43,906 nt of DNA from Anaerolineaceae bacterium UBA3924 (GCA_002385985.1 DGEO01000016.1:99559-143464), one strand, 5' to 3'. Counted from the first letter of the stretch, positions 1 through 9,332 are shown. Made by a program: numbers and translations. Notes: generated by a model from the letters alone, not told the origin.

Positions 1-114
1 GAGGGCCTGTCCTCGCCAGAGGGCTTGCCCTCGTCAGAGGGGCTTGACCGGCCGGCAGCCGCCCCCTCTCGAGGGCCTCACTCGAGAAGATTTCGCCGCC
101 TCCGGCCCGCCGGG

Positions 115-123
115 TGCTATAAT
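115..123 (+). promoter_or_regulatory. Extended -10 promoter of the M20 peptidase operon
   Basis: TGCTATAAT is a perfect extended -10 element (TGn plus TATAAT). It lies 31 bases before the chosen ATG at 155, giving a short leader that carries GGAGG at 145-149. No convincing -35 is visible. The same TGC-TATAAT string precedes galE, and TGC-TATGAT precedes nadE. Confidence 0.65.
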
Positions 124-154
124 CGAGCCAACCTGGAAATTCTCGGAGGCCCCT

Positions 155-1810
155 ATGCCTTTTGAACTTCTCATCGCAGCGCTGGCGGCCCTGCTGCTCT
201 TTCTGGCCGCCTTCCTGCTGCTGCGCACCGCCATGCAGATGACCGGTCAGGAGCCGGTGGACCCGGCCCCCGAGCGCGAGGTGGTGCCCGAACTGGTGGC
301 CGAGCACCTCGGCTCGGTCATTCGCTGCGAGACCGTCTCGCGCCTGGAGGGCGAAGAGCCTGACCGGGCGGCCTTCCAGCAGCTGCACGCCGCGCTGCAG
401 CGCTGGTACCCGCGCGTGCACGAGTACCTGGTGCGCGAAGCCATCAACGAGCACTCCCTGCTGTACACCTGGAAAGGCTCGCGGCCCGAGCTGCCCGCCG
501 TGCTGCTGTCCGCGCACCTGGACGTGGTCCCGGCGGACCCGGCCAGCGCGGACCAGTGGGAGCACCCGCCCTTCGCCGGCGAGGTGGCGGACGGTTACGT
601 CTGGGGCCGCGGCGCGCTGGACGTCAAGTCGCAGGTGGTGGCCCTGCTGGACGCGGTCGAGTACCTGCTGGTGGAGGGCTACTGGCCCGAGCGCACCCTG
701 TACCTGGCCTTCGGCCACGACGAGGAGCTGGGCGGCGCGCAGGGCACCGGAGCCATTGTGGCGCAGCTGGCGGAACGCGGTGAGCGCCTGGAAGCCGTGC
801 TGGACGAAGGCGGGCTGATCGCCGCCGGTACCCTGCCCGGGGTGGATGGCCCGGTGGCGCTGGTCGGCACGGCCGAAAAGGGCTACCTGACGCTGAAACT
901 GACCGTCGACGCCCCGCCCGGCCACGCCGCCATGCCGCCCCGAACCACCGCCATCGGCCGGCTGGCCGAGGCCCTGCGCCGGGTGGAATCCCGCCCCATG
1001 CCGCCCCGGCTGGAGTGGGTGCGCGTGCTCTATCAGAGCGTTGGCTCGGCGGCCTCCTTCGGGCTGCAGTTCCTGATGGCCAACACCTGGCTGTTCGGCG
1101 GGCTGCTGGCCCGGCGGCTCTCGGCGAGCCCGGAGATCAACGCCGCCATCCGCACCACCGCAGCCTCCACGCTGATCCGCGGGGGAATCAAGGAAAACGT
1201 GCTGCCGCAGCGCGCCGAGGCGGTGATCAACATGCGCCTGATGACCGGTGACACCATCGCCGAGGCCTGCGAGCACGTCCGCAAAGCCGTGAACGACGAG
1301 GCGGTGCAGATCGAGGCCGTACCCGAAGGCGCCTGGGAGGCTTCGCCCCTTTCCCCGGTGGACGCGCCCGCCTTCAACCGCCTGCAGAACGCCATCCGCC
1401 GGGTGTTCGGCGGGGTGCCGGTATCGCCCTATCTGGTGCTGGGGGCCACGGACGCCCGCCGCTACTACGCCCTGACCGATCAGGTCTACCGCTTCAGCCC
1501 CTACGTGCTCACCCGGGAGGACATGCGCCGGGTGCACGGGGTGAACGAGCGCATCAGCGTGGCGGCCCTGGGCAAGATGGTCGAGTTCTACATCCTGCTG
1601 CTGCAGGAGTGGACCGCGGGCGAGATCGGCGCGCCCTTCAGCCAGGCGCACACCAGCGCCGCCGCGCAGAGCGAGGACGCGGAGAGCGAGGAACCGGAGG
1701 TTTCAGAGAGCTCGAAGAGGTCAGAGAACTCGGAAAGCCCCGAGAACGTGATGAGCTCAGAGGGCGATACCACGGAGAGCGAACCGGAGTCAGCCAGCGA
1801 TGCGGTCTAA
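155..1810 (+). CDS. M20 family metallopeptidase, carboxypeptidase S / PM20D1-like, membrane-anchored
   Basis: This predicted zinc-dependent peptidase or amidohydrolase has 551 residues. The start at 155 is chosen because GGAGG lies five bases upstream and an extended -10 lies just before it; an open frame continues back to 44 but has no such signals. An N-terminal hydrophobic segment (about residues 4-25) should anchor it, with the catalytic domain outside. M20 metal-site motifs are present: SAHLDVVP, GRGALDVKSQ and GHDEELGG. Their spacing and the WGRGALDVK signature fit the yeast CPS1/PM20D1 branch, which hydrolyses peptides or N-acyl amino acids. The last 45 or so residues are a Ser/Glu-rich acidic tail, unusual for the family and probably disordered. 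The stop overlaps the next gene by 11 bases, so they are probably translationally coupled. The substrate cannot be read from the sequence. Confidence 0.88.
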   Translation: MPFELLIAALAALLLFLAAFLLLRTAMQMTGQEPVDPAPEREVVPELVAEHLGSVIRCETVSRLEGEEPDRAAFQQLHAALQRWYPRVHEYLVREAINEHSLLYTWKGSRPELPAVLLSAHLDVVPADPASADQWEHPPFAGEVADGYVWGRGALDVKSQVVALLDAVEYLLVEGYWPERTLYLAFGHDEELGGAQGTGAIVAQLAERGERLEAVLDEGGLIAAGTLPGVDGPVALVGTAEKGYLTLKLTVDAPPGHAAMPPRTTAIGRLAEALRRVESRPMPPRLEWVRVLYQSVGSAASFGLQFLMANTWLFGGLLARRLSASPEINAAIRTTAASTLIRGGIKENVLPQRAEAVINMRLMTGDTIAEACEHVRKAVNDEAVQIEAVPEGAWEASPLSPVDAPAFNRLQNAIRRVFGGVPVSPYLVLGATDARRYYALTDQVYRFSPYVLTREDMRRVHGVNERISVAALGKMVEFYILLLQEWTAGEIGAPFSQAHTSAAAQSEDAESEEPEVSESSKRSENSESPENVMSSEGDTTESEPESASDAV

Positions 1811-2393
1811 ATACTGGATTTTGCTGACGCTGGCGGCCATCGCTCTGGTGACCGCCTTCGGCCCGCGCGAGCAGACGCTGGGCGCCAACCTGCGCCTGGT
1901 GACGCTGCACGGGGCCATGGTGTGGACGGGCAAGCTGGTCTTCGGGGCTGCGGCGCTGGCCGGGCTGGCCGCGCTGGTCTCCCGCCGGCGCGGGCTGGCG
2001 GCGCTCTCGCAGGCGCTGGGCCGCACCGGGCTGCTCTTCTGGCTGACCTACCTGCCCATGTCGCTGCTGCTCATGCAGCTGACCTGGAACGGCCTGTTCT
2101 TCGACGAGCCGCGCTGGCGGGTGCCCTTCTCCTTCGGCGTGGCGGCGGTGCTGCTGCAGGCGGCGCTGTGGCTGATCAACCACCCGGACCTGACCTCGCT
2201 GGGCAATCTGGCCTTCGGCGCGGCGCTGTGGTGGCGGATGGGCGGCCTGGGGACCGTGCTGCACCCCACCTCGGCCATTTCCGCTTCGGATTCGCTGCGC
2301 ATCCAGCTGTTTTTTGTGGCGCTGTTAATCCTCACCCTGCTGTTCGCGCTGCAGTTCACCCGGCTGATCTACCGGCCGCAGCGGGCGGACTGA
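1800..2393 (+). CDS. Hypothetical integral membrane protein
   Basis: A 197-residue protein with about five to six hydrophobic segments, the first at residues 5-20. Its ATG lies inside the last codons of the M20 peptidase gene, and the MFS gene starts ten bases after its stop, so the three form one operon. I recognise no family and see no catalytic motif. A conserved-looking central stretch (TWNGLFFDEPRW) sits between hydrophobic segments. Its role is unknown; it could be an accessory or assembly factor for the neighbouring peptidase or transporter, but that is only inferred from position. Confidence 0.75.
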   Translation: MRSKYWILLTLAAIALVTAFGPREQTLGANLRLVTLHGAMVWTGKLVFGAAALAGLAALVSRRRGLAALSQALGRTGLLFWLTYLPMSLLLMQLTWNGLFFDEPRWRVPFSFGVAAVLLQAALWLINHPDLTSLGNLAFGAALWWRMGGLGTVLHPTSAISASDSLRIQLFFVALLILTLLFALQFTRLIYRPQRAD

Positions 2394-2403
2394 GGCGGCG
2401 GAC

Positions 2404-3618
2404 ATGCGCGCGCGTCCCCGGCTTTCGCTCAACGGGCTGGTGATTCTGTTCACCGGCCTGCGCCTGCTGTTCAACACCGGCTACCGCATGGTCTACCCGC
2501 TGCTGCCGGTCTTCGGGCGCGGGCTGGGGCTGGACCTGACCGCCCTCTCCTACGCGCTGACGGTCCGCTCGGCCACCAGCCTGACCGGGCTGTTCCTGGC
2601 CCCGCTGGCCGACCGCTACGGGCGGCGGCTGTCGATGCTGGTGGGCATGGCGCTGTTTTCCCTCGGCTCCTCGCTGGTGATCTTCTTCCCCACCCTGACG
2701 GGCTTCATGCTGGCGCTCTCGCTGAGCAACATCGCCATGCAGATCTTCATCCCCGCCATGCAGGCCTACCTGGCCGACCGGGTGCCCTACGAGCGGCTGG
2801 GGCGGGCGCTGGGCATCACCGAGGTCAGCTGGGCGCTGGCCTTCATCCTGGGGCTTCCCTTCGTCACCTGGCTGATCAGCCGCACCGGCTGGTCGGCGCC
2901 CTTCCCGCTGCTGGCCGGGCTGGGGGTGCTCTCGGTGGGCCTGCTCTGGTGGCTGCTGCCCTCCGACCGCCCCGGGCGCGACGCGGCCCAGGCCGCCCTG
3001 TGGAGCGCCTTCGGGATGGTGCTGCGCAGCCGCACGGCGCTGCTGGCCCTGGGGCTGGGCCTGGCGCTGACGGTGGCCAACGAGGTGGTCAACTTCATCT
3101 TCGGCGTGTGGCTGGAGGACGGACTGGGGCTGCAGATCGGCGCGCTGGCGGCGGCCTCGGCGGTGATCGGCGTCTCGGAGCTGGGCGGCTCCTCCGGCTC
3201 GGCGCTGCTGACCGACCGCATCGGCAAGGAGCGCTCGGTGGGCCTGGGGCTGCTGGCCAACTGCCTGGCCGCGCTGCTGCTGCCGGTGATCAGCGTCAAT
3301 ACCGCGGGGGCGCTGGCCGGGCTGTTCCTCTTTTACCTGAGCTTCGAGTTCCTGCTGGTCTCCCTGCTGCCGCTGCTGAGCGAGATTGTGCCCGAGGCGC
3401 GGGCTACCATGCTGGCGCTCTCCATCGCCTGCTTCTCCGCCGGGCGCGCGCTGGGCGACCTGCTCTCCCCGCTGCTGTACGTGAATGAAAGCATCTGGGG
3501 CAACGCCGCAATGACGGTGGGGCTGAACCTGCTCGCGCTCGCGCTGCTTCGTCAGGTCAGCCTGCGGCTGGCGGCGCGTTTGACCGGACCGGCGGCCGGA
3601 GAGGTCACCGAAGCATAA
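2404..3618 (+). CDS. Major facilitator superfamily transporter
   Basis: A 404-residue protein with about twelve transmembrane helices, the usual MFS length. The MFS motif A appears in the loop between helices 2 and 3 as LADRYGRRLSML. The two halves are joined by a cytoplasmic loop around residues 185-200 (SDRPGRDAAQ). It is the last gene of the M20 peptidase operon, ten bases after the preceding stop. It could export or import a product connected with the peptidase, or be a drug-type efflux pump; the sequence alone does not say which. Transcription converges with the next gene 22 bases downstream. Confidence 0.88.
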   Translation: MRARPRLSLNGLVILFTGLRLLFNTGYRMVYPLLPVFGRGLGLDLTALSYALTVRSATSLTGLFLAPLADRYGRRLSMLVGMALFSLGSSLVIFFPTLTGFMLALSLSNIAMQIFIPAMQAYLADRVPYERLGRALGITEVSWALAFILGLPFVTWLISRTGWSAPFPLLAGLGVLSVGLLWWLLPSDRPGRDAAQAALWSAFGMVLRSRTALLALGLGLALTVANEVVNFIFGVWLEDGLGLQIGALAAASAVIGVSELGGSSGSALLTDRIGKERSVGLGLLANCLAALLLPVISVNTAGALAGLFLFYLSFEFLLVSLLPLLSEIVPEARATMLALSIACFSAGRALGDLLSPLLYVNESIWGNAAMTVGLNLLALALLRQVSLRLAARLTGPAAGEVTEA

Positions 3619-3640
3619 AGACCCGTCAGGCGGGCGCAGG

Positions 3641-4567
3641 CTAGCGGTAGGTGCGGGAAGCGCGGGCGGGTACCCGGCGAGACTGCCGCTCCTGCCCGGC
3701 CCAGATCACCAGCGCCAGCAGCGCGGCGTCGATGGCCAGGCGCACCCAGGGAGACGGCTGCACGTAAGTGAACAGGAACAGCGCCGCCAGCGCGCACAGC
3801 CCGACCAGCAGCGGGGGCAGCCAGGCCCGCCGGGTGAGAAACAGCCCGGCCGACCACAGCCCCGCGCCCAGCGCAGCCAGCCAGAGCGGGATCTCGGCGT
3901 ACTCCACCCAGGCCGGCTCGACATAGCCCTCTGCCCGGTCGCGGATGCCGCGCAGCATCCTGGTCTCCATCACCCAGCCGGCCAGGTTGACCAGGGCGCG
4001 CACCGCGCCGGGGCTCATCCCCGGGGCTTCCGAGGCCTGCAGGCGCACCACCAGGCGGGTCTGCCGCGGGCCGAGCGGGGTCAGGTGCCACAGCCAGGCC
4101 CAGCCCATTCCCTCGCCGACATCGCCCAGCAGCCCGTCCTGCTTCACCCCCGCCAGCAGGTACTCGCCGGTGCGAACTTCCTTGACTTCGATCAGCTGGT
4201 CGATCAGCACGTCGCCGGGCTGCGGGTTCTGGAACTCGGGCAGGATTGCGCTGGCGTTGTGATACAGATTCTGGCCGGTGATCAGGTTCTCAATCCACGT
4301 GTAAGTGTAGAAGCCGCCTCGCCCGTCGCCCAGCTGGGCCACCCAGGGCCAGACCTGCTCGACCGGGGCGTCGATGGTCACCCCGTGCGTCCAGCGCACC
4401 ACCGGCTCGGCGATCAGCTCGTCGCCGGGGTACGCGGCGGCCGCTTCCTCCGCGGTGGCCCCGCGGGTCTCCACCCAGGGAATCAGGGCCAGAAAACAGG
4501 CCAGCACCACTGCGATGACCAGCAGCAGCCCGACCAACAGGCGGAACAAACGAGCAGCCCACGTCAT
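3641..4567 (-). CDS. Membrane protein with SRPBCC (START/Bet v1-like) domain
   Basis: This 308-residue protein has a hydrophobic N-terminal helix (about residues 8-30), a lipid- or ligand-binding SRPBCC fold (about 55-215) and three to four hydrophobic segments at the C-terminus. The SRPBCC call rests on the HGVTIDAPVEQVWPWVAQLG signature followed by GGFYTYTWIENL. The start at 4567 is preferred because GGAGA lies five bases upstream; an in-frame ATG at 4579 has no ribosome site. The gene stands alone, convergent with the MFS gene. SRPBCC domains bind hydrophobic ligands; no specific substrate can be inferred. Confidence 0.75.
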   Translation of the reverse strand: MTWAARLFRLLVGLLLVIAVVLACFLALIPWVETRGATAEEAAAAYPGDELIAEPVVRWTHGVTIDAPVEQVWPWVAQLGDGRGGFYTYTWIENLITGQNLYHNASAILPEFQNPQPGDVLIDQLIEVKEVRTGEYLLAGVKQDGLLGDVGEGMGWAWLWHLTPLGPRQTRLVVRLQASEAPGMSPGAVRALVNLAGWVMETRMLRGIRDRAEGYVEPAWVEYAEIPLWLAALGAGLWSAGLFLTRRAWLPPLLVGLCALAALFLFTYVQPSPWVRLAIDAALLALVIWAGQERQSRRVPARASRTYR

Positions 4568-4871
4568 AGGTTTCTCCATCTACTATTTGGATGGAATGAG
4601 CATACTCGATACGGAGATAAAAGGAAAGAGGTGGTTTTTTAGGGCCTGGCCCCTATCTGAAATGCAGGAAGAGGGATCTTCCACCCAGCCCCTGGATGCA
4701 CCCCTTCCCTCGTGGTTTGGTAAGCGTTGTCGCCAACCCATCCCCTCTGACCATGTCAGAAACACCCGCTTCGCGGGTGCGGCGTTGGCCGGGACAAAGC
4801 CGCCGCCTTAAACACACAGGCCGCCCATTCGCATGGACGGCCTGGCGAATCATCTCCGCCATTACGCGGGC
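4568..4871. other. Intergenic region with two hairpins, no convincing gene
   Basis: About 300 bases between the SRPBCC gene start and the galE stop. It holds a 7-bp hairpin (CACCCGC/GCGGGTG, 4763-4779) and a 10-position hairpin with one mismatch at 4817-4844. The latter lies just downstream of galE on the minus strand and may end its transcript, though it has only a weak T tract. A possible -10 for the SRPBCC gene (TATGCT on the minus strand) lies near 4600. Short open frames here have no ribosome sites. Confidence 0.5.
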
Positions 4872-5903
4872 CTAATCCCCCGCGGGCTTGCGCGAGAAGT
4901 CCAGGATCTCCAACCTTCTTCGGCCCCATTCCAGCGCGTCGGCGATGCCCTGCTCGATGGGCAGCTCGGCGCGCCAGCCCAGCAGGCGTTCGGCTACGTC
5001 GGCGTTGGCGTAAGCCCCGGCCACGTCACCCGGGCGCGGGGGCATGTCCTTCTGCGGGACGGGCCGTCCGTAGACGCGCTCGAAGGCGGCCACCAGCTCA
5101 CGCACGGTCACCCCGCGGCCCGAGCCAAGGTTGATCACCAGGTAATTGTCGGCCGGGTTCCCGGCGCGCTCGAAGGCGCCCTCAAAATCCTCCACGGCCA
5201 TCACATGGGCGCGGGCCAGGTCCCAGACATGGATGTAGTCGCGGATGCCCGTGCCGTCGCGGGTGGTGTACTCGGTGCCGGTGACGGTGAAGTAGGGCAG
5301 TTTGCCCAGGGCCACGTCCACCAGCTTGCCCAGCACGTGCGAGGGGTTTTCGGCATGGATGCCCGAGCGCATCTGCGGGTCGGCGCCGATGGGGTTGAAG
5401 TAGCGCAGGGCGATGCCGCGCAGGCCGTAGGCGGCGCAGAAGTCGCGCAGCACCATCTCTATCATATACTTGGTGCGGGCGTAAGGGCTGCGCGGGTTGA
5501 GCGGCGAATCCTCGCGCACCTCGAAGTTCTCCACGTCGTCGTAGATGGAGGCCGAGGAGGAGAACACGATGCGCTGGCAGCCCAGGCCGCGCAGGATGTC
5601 GAACAGCTCCACCGACTTGCCCACGTTCTCGCGGTAATAAATGTAGGGGTTCTCGGTGGACTCGGGCACGATGGCGTAGGCCGCACAGTGAATACAGGCG
5701 TAGATGTCGGGGTGCTCGGCGAAAATGCGCTCCAGCGCGGCCCGGTCGGCGATGTCGTTCTGGTAGAAGATGCGCCCGCGGGTGAACTCGATGCGCCCGC
5801 GCACCAGCGAATCCAGGATAACGGGGGTGTGCCCGCGGTCCTCCAGGGCCGAGGCGATGGTGCTGCCGATGTAACCGGCGCCGCCGGTGATGAGAATTTT
5901 CAT
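4872..5903 (-). CDS. galE: UDP-glucose 4-epimerase (NAD-dependent epimerase)
   Basis: A cytosolic short-chain dehydrogenase/reductase of the extended type, 343 residues, interconverting UDP-glucose and UDP-galactose or a similar pair. The N-terminal NAD site is ITGGAGYIGSTI. The catalytic triad region is present as SSSASIYD followed by SPYARTKYMIE, with the YxxxK pair. GalE-type NPIGADP and the C-terminal GSGRGVTVREL segment are also seen. The start at 5903 is set by GAGG seven bases upstream and by MKILITGG as the natural N-terminus. The gene has its own extended -10 promoter (5974-5982, minus strand) and a leader containing a GGCC repeat. It may supply sugars for cell-surface glycans; exact substrate range is not visible. 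Confidence 0.88.
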   Translation of the reverse strand: MKILITGGAGYIGSTIASALEDRGHTPVILDSLVRGRIEFTRGRIFYQNDIADRAALERIFAEHPDIYACIHCAAYAIVPESTENPYIYYRENVGKSVELFDILRGLGCQRIVFSSSASIYDDVENFEVREDSPLNPRSPYARTKYMIEMVLRDFCAAYGLRGIALRYFNPIGADPQMRSGIHAENPSHVLGKLVDVALGKLPYFTVTGTEYTTRDGTGIRDYIHVWDLARAHVMAVEDFEGAFERAGNPADNYLVINLGSGRGVTVRELVAAFERVYGRPVPQKDMPPRPGDVAGAYANADVAERLLGWRAELPIEQGIADALEWGRRRLEILDFSRKPAGD

Positions 5904-5937
5904 GGAAGTACCTCGCAGGAATGAAGTGGCACGCTGC

Positions 5938-5973
5938 GGCCAATGTGGCCTGCGGCCATTATGGCCTTTGGCC
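5938..5973. repeat. 16-bp tandem GGCC repeat in the galE leader
   Basis: GGCC occurs at 5938, 5947, 5954, 5963 and 5970, with alternating spacing of 9 and 7 bases. The unit is GGCC-N5-GGCC-N3, present about 2.3 times. It falls between the predicted galE transcription start and its ribosome site, so the RNA can form several alternative small hairpins. Function unknown. Confidence 0.6.
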
Positions 5974-5982
5974 ATTATAGCA
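5974..5982 (-). promoter_or_regulatory. Extended -10 promoter of galE
   Basis: Read on the minus strand the sequence is TGCTATAAT, a perfect extended -10 element. It would start transcription about 60-65 bases before the galE ATG. Confidence 0.6.
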
Positions 5983-6128
5983 TCGCCCGCGCCCGCGGCC
6001 GGACCGCTGGCAAATCTGGTGAGGAAATTTCCAGTTTCGGCTTATTCTGTGGAACAGAATTGCCCCGGCCAGCGTCTTGTTTCTGGCTCAGCGGAGCCGA
6101 TCCATTGTCACCAGAGAAAAGAGCACCC

Positions 6129-6950
6129 ATGAACACACGCGGTTTGATTCATCGATCTGCCCTCCGGCCGGGGCTGGCCTGCCTGGCCGTGGCCCTGCTG
6201 CTGGCCGCCTGCCAGCCGGCCGCTCCCGCCAGCCCGACCCCGCCGGCGGCAGAGACCGCAGCCCCCGCCGAACCCACCTCCACGGCGGAAAGCGAACCGG
6301 CCCCGGCGCTGAGCCTGGACCTTTCCGGCGCGGCGGAGGAATGGACGCTGGAGACCCTCCCGGCCTCCGAAGGCCTGGCAGAGAGCCCCTGGCGCGGTCC
6401 CCTGCCAGAGCACCGCGCCATCACCCTGCAGGGCTACCCGGTGACCGGACATAAGATGCAGGCGCAGATCTTCATTTACCCGCTGGAGGACTACCACGCG
6501 GTCAGCGAGGCCGCCGCGCAGGCCGCCGGCGACCTGCAAACCCTGCTGGAAAGCGGCGCCGCCCCCGCGGACCTGCCCTTCCTGCCGCCCATGAACGCCA
6601 GGCAGGTCATGCGGGCCGGGTTTATGGAGCTGGACTTCCAGAACGGCCGCGGCGTGCGCTACCTGACCTGGTACAGCCAGGGCCCGGGGAGGATCAACAA
6701 CGCCGAGATGTTCTACACCTTCCAGGGGATCACCGCGGACGGGGCGTACTACGTCTCAGCCATCCTGCCCGTCACCCACCCCGACCTGCCCGCCAGCCCG
6801 GAGGTCTTCGCCGAGGACGAGGGCCAGCTGGCCGACTACCCCGCCTACCTGGTGGAAACAGTCGCCTTCCTGGATGCCCAGCCCGGCGCCAGCTTCACCC
6901 CCGATCTGACCGCGCTGGACGCGCTGATCCAGTCTTTAGGTGTTCGCTAG
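6129..6950 (+). CDS. Hypothetical lipoprotein
   Basis: A 273-residue exported protein with a type II signal peptide ending in the lipobox LLAAC (Cys at about residue 29). A Pro/Ala/Thr/Glu-rich linker follows to about residue 60, then a globular domain of about 210 residues. I recognise no enzyme motif. The start at 6129 gives a proper signal peptide (short basic start, hydrophobic core). The gene is followed by a clear double-hairpin terminator and is probably monocistronic. Confidence 0.75.
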   Translation: MNTRGLIHRSALRPGLACLAVALLLAACQPAAPASPTPPAAETAAPAEPTSTAESEPAPALSLDLSGAAEEWTLETLPASEGLAESPWRGPLPEHRAITLQGYPVTGHKMQAQIFIYPLEDYHAVSEAAAQAAGDLQTLLESGAAPADLPFLPPMNARQVMRAGFMELDFQNGRGVRYLTWYSQGPGRINNAEMFYTFQGITADGAYYVSAILPVTHPDLPASPEVFAEDEGQLADYPAYLVETVAFLDAQPGASFTPDLTALDALIQSLGVR

Positions 6951-6951
6951 T

Positions 6952-7003
6952 CGGGCCAGTCCAACGCCCGAACCCCCGCTCCATCATCGGAGCGGGGGTT
7001 TTT
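6952..7003 (+). terminator. Double-hairpin intrinsic terminator, copy 1
   Basis: CGGGCCAGTCCAACGCCCG (6952-6970) starts two bases after the stop and forms a 5-bp stem. A perfect 12-bp hairpin, AACCCCCGCTCC/GGAGCGGGGGTT, with TTTTT follows at 6971-7003. The first part recurs after two other genes (9241 and 9778). Confidence 0.85.
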
Positions 7004-7138
7004 GATCTCCGGAGACCGGCCGCTGCGCATTTTGATTCCAGACTGGCACTGATCCTGCATCTCTAGAGAGATACGTCGCATTCTTCAATTCCCCAGGAAC
7101 CGGATAATCTAAACCTTATTTCTCAAAGGAGCCGCTCC

Positions 7139-9238
7139 ATGAAACGCATTTCTCTCCTGCTGGCCCTGCTGTTAATGCTGTTGTCTCTGGCCGGCTGTAT
7201 GGCTGATCCCGAAGCCCTCGAGCCGGACGGCAGCATGGCCGTTATGGAAGTCTATAATTTTGGAATCAATTTTCCGGAAGGCGTTTCCGAAGCCTACAGT
7301 CACACGCGCGAGCTGGTAGCCGGCCAGCTGGCTTCGGCCTGCTTCCTCTCCACCGGAGGTCTGGTCTCTGTCACCATCTCCGGCCCGGATGGGCAGGAGG
7401 TGGCCAGCGGCGAGGCGCCAGCCATCGGGCAGAATTTTTGCCTGATGTTTACAGCCGGGCAGACCGGAGATTACACCGCAAGCATCGCTGTGCAGCCGGC
7501 CGCCCCGGTGTTTTATAACGGCATGCTCAACCTCCTGATGGAGAAGGAAGACCCCTCTGCCGGCCTGGACAACGACAGCCCCGCCCGGGCGGAGGACCTT
7601 TCGGCCGCTTTCATCGACCTGCCCGGCGGGATGCAGGTGATCACTCTGACCGGGAACCAATCTGTGGATGACCCGGCCGACGTCTATCGCGTCGAACTGC
7701 TGCCCGGCCAGCCGCTGAGCGTGTCCCTGTGGCACGGCACTCCAGGAGCTCTTCCCGTGCTGGCGCTGGTGGACGAAGAGGGCAATACCATCACTGCCGC
7801 GCAGCCGGTGAATTCGCCCGGCAGCAATGTCACCTTCCAGCTGAGCTTTTCGTCTTCGGACGGCGGCGGTCCGCTCTACTTCCGGATCGATGAAGACTCT
7901 GTCCCGGTTCAGCCATTCACCTACATCCTGACGGTCACACGCGGCGGGAAGCTGGAGACGGAACGCAACGACAGCCTCACCTCCGCCATCTGGCTGGCCC
8001 CCGGGCAGCCGGCGCTGGGCCATGTGGGCGCGCCGGAGAGCGTGAATCAGGAATACACCGGGCTGCTGCCGGACGAACTCGTACAGAACCAGGTCGACCT
8101 GTTGTCCTACGGGCCAGGCGGCTCGCTGGATGTGACTTCGGGAGCGGCCATTCCGGGCGAGTCGGGCGACATTGAATTCTTCCAACCCTCCGACCATGCC
8201 CTCTTGAGCCTGCAGGTGGGTGACCAGGTGATCACCGCGCCCGATTTGTCTTTCTTTGGCGTTCGCATACACAACCGGGGATCTCAGTCCTACCTGACCT
8301 TCGGCGCCTATGCCACGGAGGATCTGCTGGTTTTCCGGCGCATCCACTTGTACCGGGACGCCCGCTACGCCCTGGTGGAAACCGGCTTTTACAACCGCTC
8401 GAACGCGCCCATCGAAGACGTCACCCTGCTGGAAGAGCTCAACCCCAGCCCGGCTTCGATCATGTACCCGCCCAATCCGCTCACTATCAACCTGCATTAC
8501 CCGCGCTCGGATTCCCACCCCTATGAGCTGGCGGTGGCATCCGCTGTCGATGGCTATGGGGCCATCGGGATGATGGCGGACGACCCATCTGTGGTGCTCT
8601 CGTTTGAGCAGCCGGGTGGCTTACGCACCCCGGCCGAGGTGGCAGCCTCCCCCATCTCGCCGGTAAGCCTGATCGACCCGGCGCTGGCCGTGGCCGCACC
8701 GCTCGGGGATCTGCCACCCGGGGAGATTGTCACCACGCACTACTGGCTGCACCTCAACAGCAGCACAGAAGAACTGCTCCAGGAGGCCGCCCTGACCTAC
8801 CGGCTCGGCCATCCGGCGGCAGACACATACTGGCTGGAAGTGGAGTCGAACCGGCGCTACACGATCGATGTGCTGCTGCCGGCCTACGGTCTGGCGGCCC
8901 CGATCAGGGAGTCCGGGATTGAGTACATGTTCGGAAACCGGCTCGACCCGGCGCTGGAGCTGGTCACGGCCGACGGCGACGTGCTGCAGCGGGTGGACCT
9001 GGCCGGAGAAGCGCAGGCGGAGCGCCTGACCTTCCAGACACCCGCGATCCTGGACGGAAGTCTGTACCTGCGGATCATCGCTGCCAACGAGTTCATCTAT
9101 GACCCCGGGATTGATATGGGGCTCGATGACGATTCCAATCCCCGCACCGGCTGGGTGGTCAACCGGGGCGGCCCCTACGTGGTGCTGCTGCAGGAGGAAA
9201 GCGGCAGCACACTCTACCTGCCGTACATGAGCAAATAA
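7139..9238 (+). CDS. Large secreted lipoprotein of unknown function with LYLP C-terminal tail
   Basis: A 699-residue exported protein. The signal peptide ends in LSLAGC, a lipobox with Cys at residue 20. AAAGGAG lies seven bases before the ATG. The body looks beta-rich and contains repeated segments that resemble bacterial pre-peptidase C-terminal modules, for example PADVYRVELLPGQPLSVSLW, a pattern of Asp-rich turns followed by hydrophobic strands. No catalytic motif was recognised. The last residues, LYLPYMSK, match the tails of two other proteins in this window. A degraded paralogue of its C-terminal part lies just downstream, which indicates local duplication. It probably sits at the cell surface; binding or structural roles are possible. 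Confidence 0.78.
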   Translation: MKRISLLLALLLMLLSLAGCMADPEALEPDGSMAVMEVYNFGINFPEGVSEAYSHTRELVAGQLASACFLSTGGLVSVTISGPDGQEVASGEAPAIGQNFCLMFTAGQTGDYTASIAVQPAAPVFYNGMLNLLMEKEDPSAGLDNDSPARAEDLSAAFIDLPGGMQVITLTGNQSVDDPADVYRVELLPGQPLSVSLWHGTPGALPVLALVDEEGNTITAAQPVNSPGSNVTFQLSFSSSDGGGPLYFRIDEDSVPVQPFTYILTVTRGGKLETERNDSLTSAIWLAPGQPALGHVGAPESVNQEYTGLLPDELVQNQVDLLSYGPGGSLDVTSGAAIPGESGDIEFFQPSDHALLSLQVGDQVITAPDLSFFGVRIHNRGSQSYLTFGAYATEDLLVFRRIHLYRDARYALVETGFYNRSNAPIEDVTLLEELNPSPASIMYPPNPLTINLHYPRSDSHPYELAVASAVDGYGAIGMMADDPSVVLSFEQPGGLRTPAEVAASPISPVSLIDPALAVAAPLGDLPPGEIVTTHYWLHLNSSTEELLQEAALTYRLGHPAADTYWLEVESNRRYTIDVLLPAYGLAAPIRESGIEYMFGNRLDPALELVTADGDVLQRVDLAGEAQAERLTFQTPAILDGSLYLRIIAANEFIYDPGIDMGLDDDSNPRTGWVVNRGGPYVVLLQEESGSTLYLPYMSK

Positions 9239-9240
9239 GC

Positions 9241-9332
9241 CGGGCCAGCCCAACGCCCGGATCACCTCGGGACCTCCTCGGATTGAGGAGGGGAATTCAT
9301 CACCCGGTCCTGCTTTTCCAGGACCGGGTGAT
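9241..9332 (+). terminator. Terminator region with repeat, copy 2
   Basis: CGGGCCAGCCCAACGCCCG (9241-9259) lies two bases after the stop. A 7-bp hairpin, CCTCCTC/GAGGAGG, follows, then a perfect 14-bp hairpin, ATCACCCGGTCCTG/CAGGACCGGGTGAT, at 9299-9332 with a 6-base loop. There is no strong T tract after the last hairpin. Confidence 0.65.
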
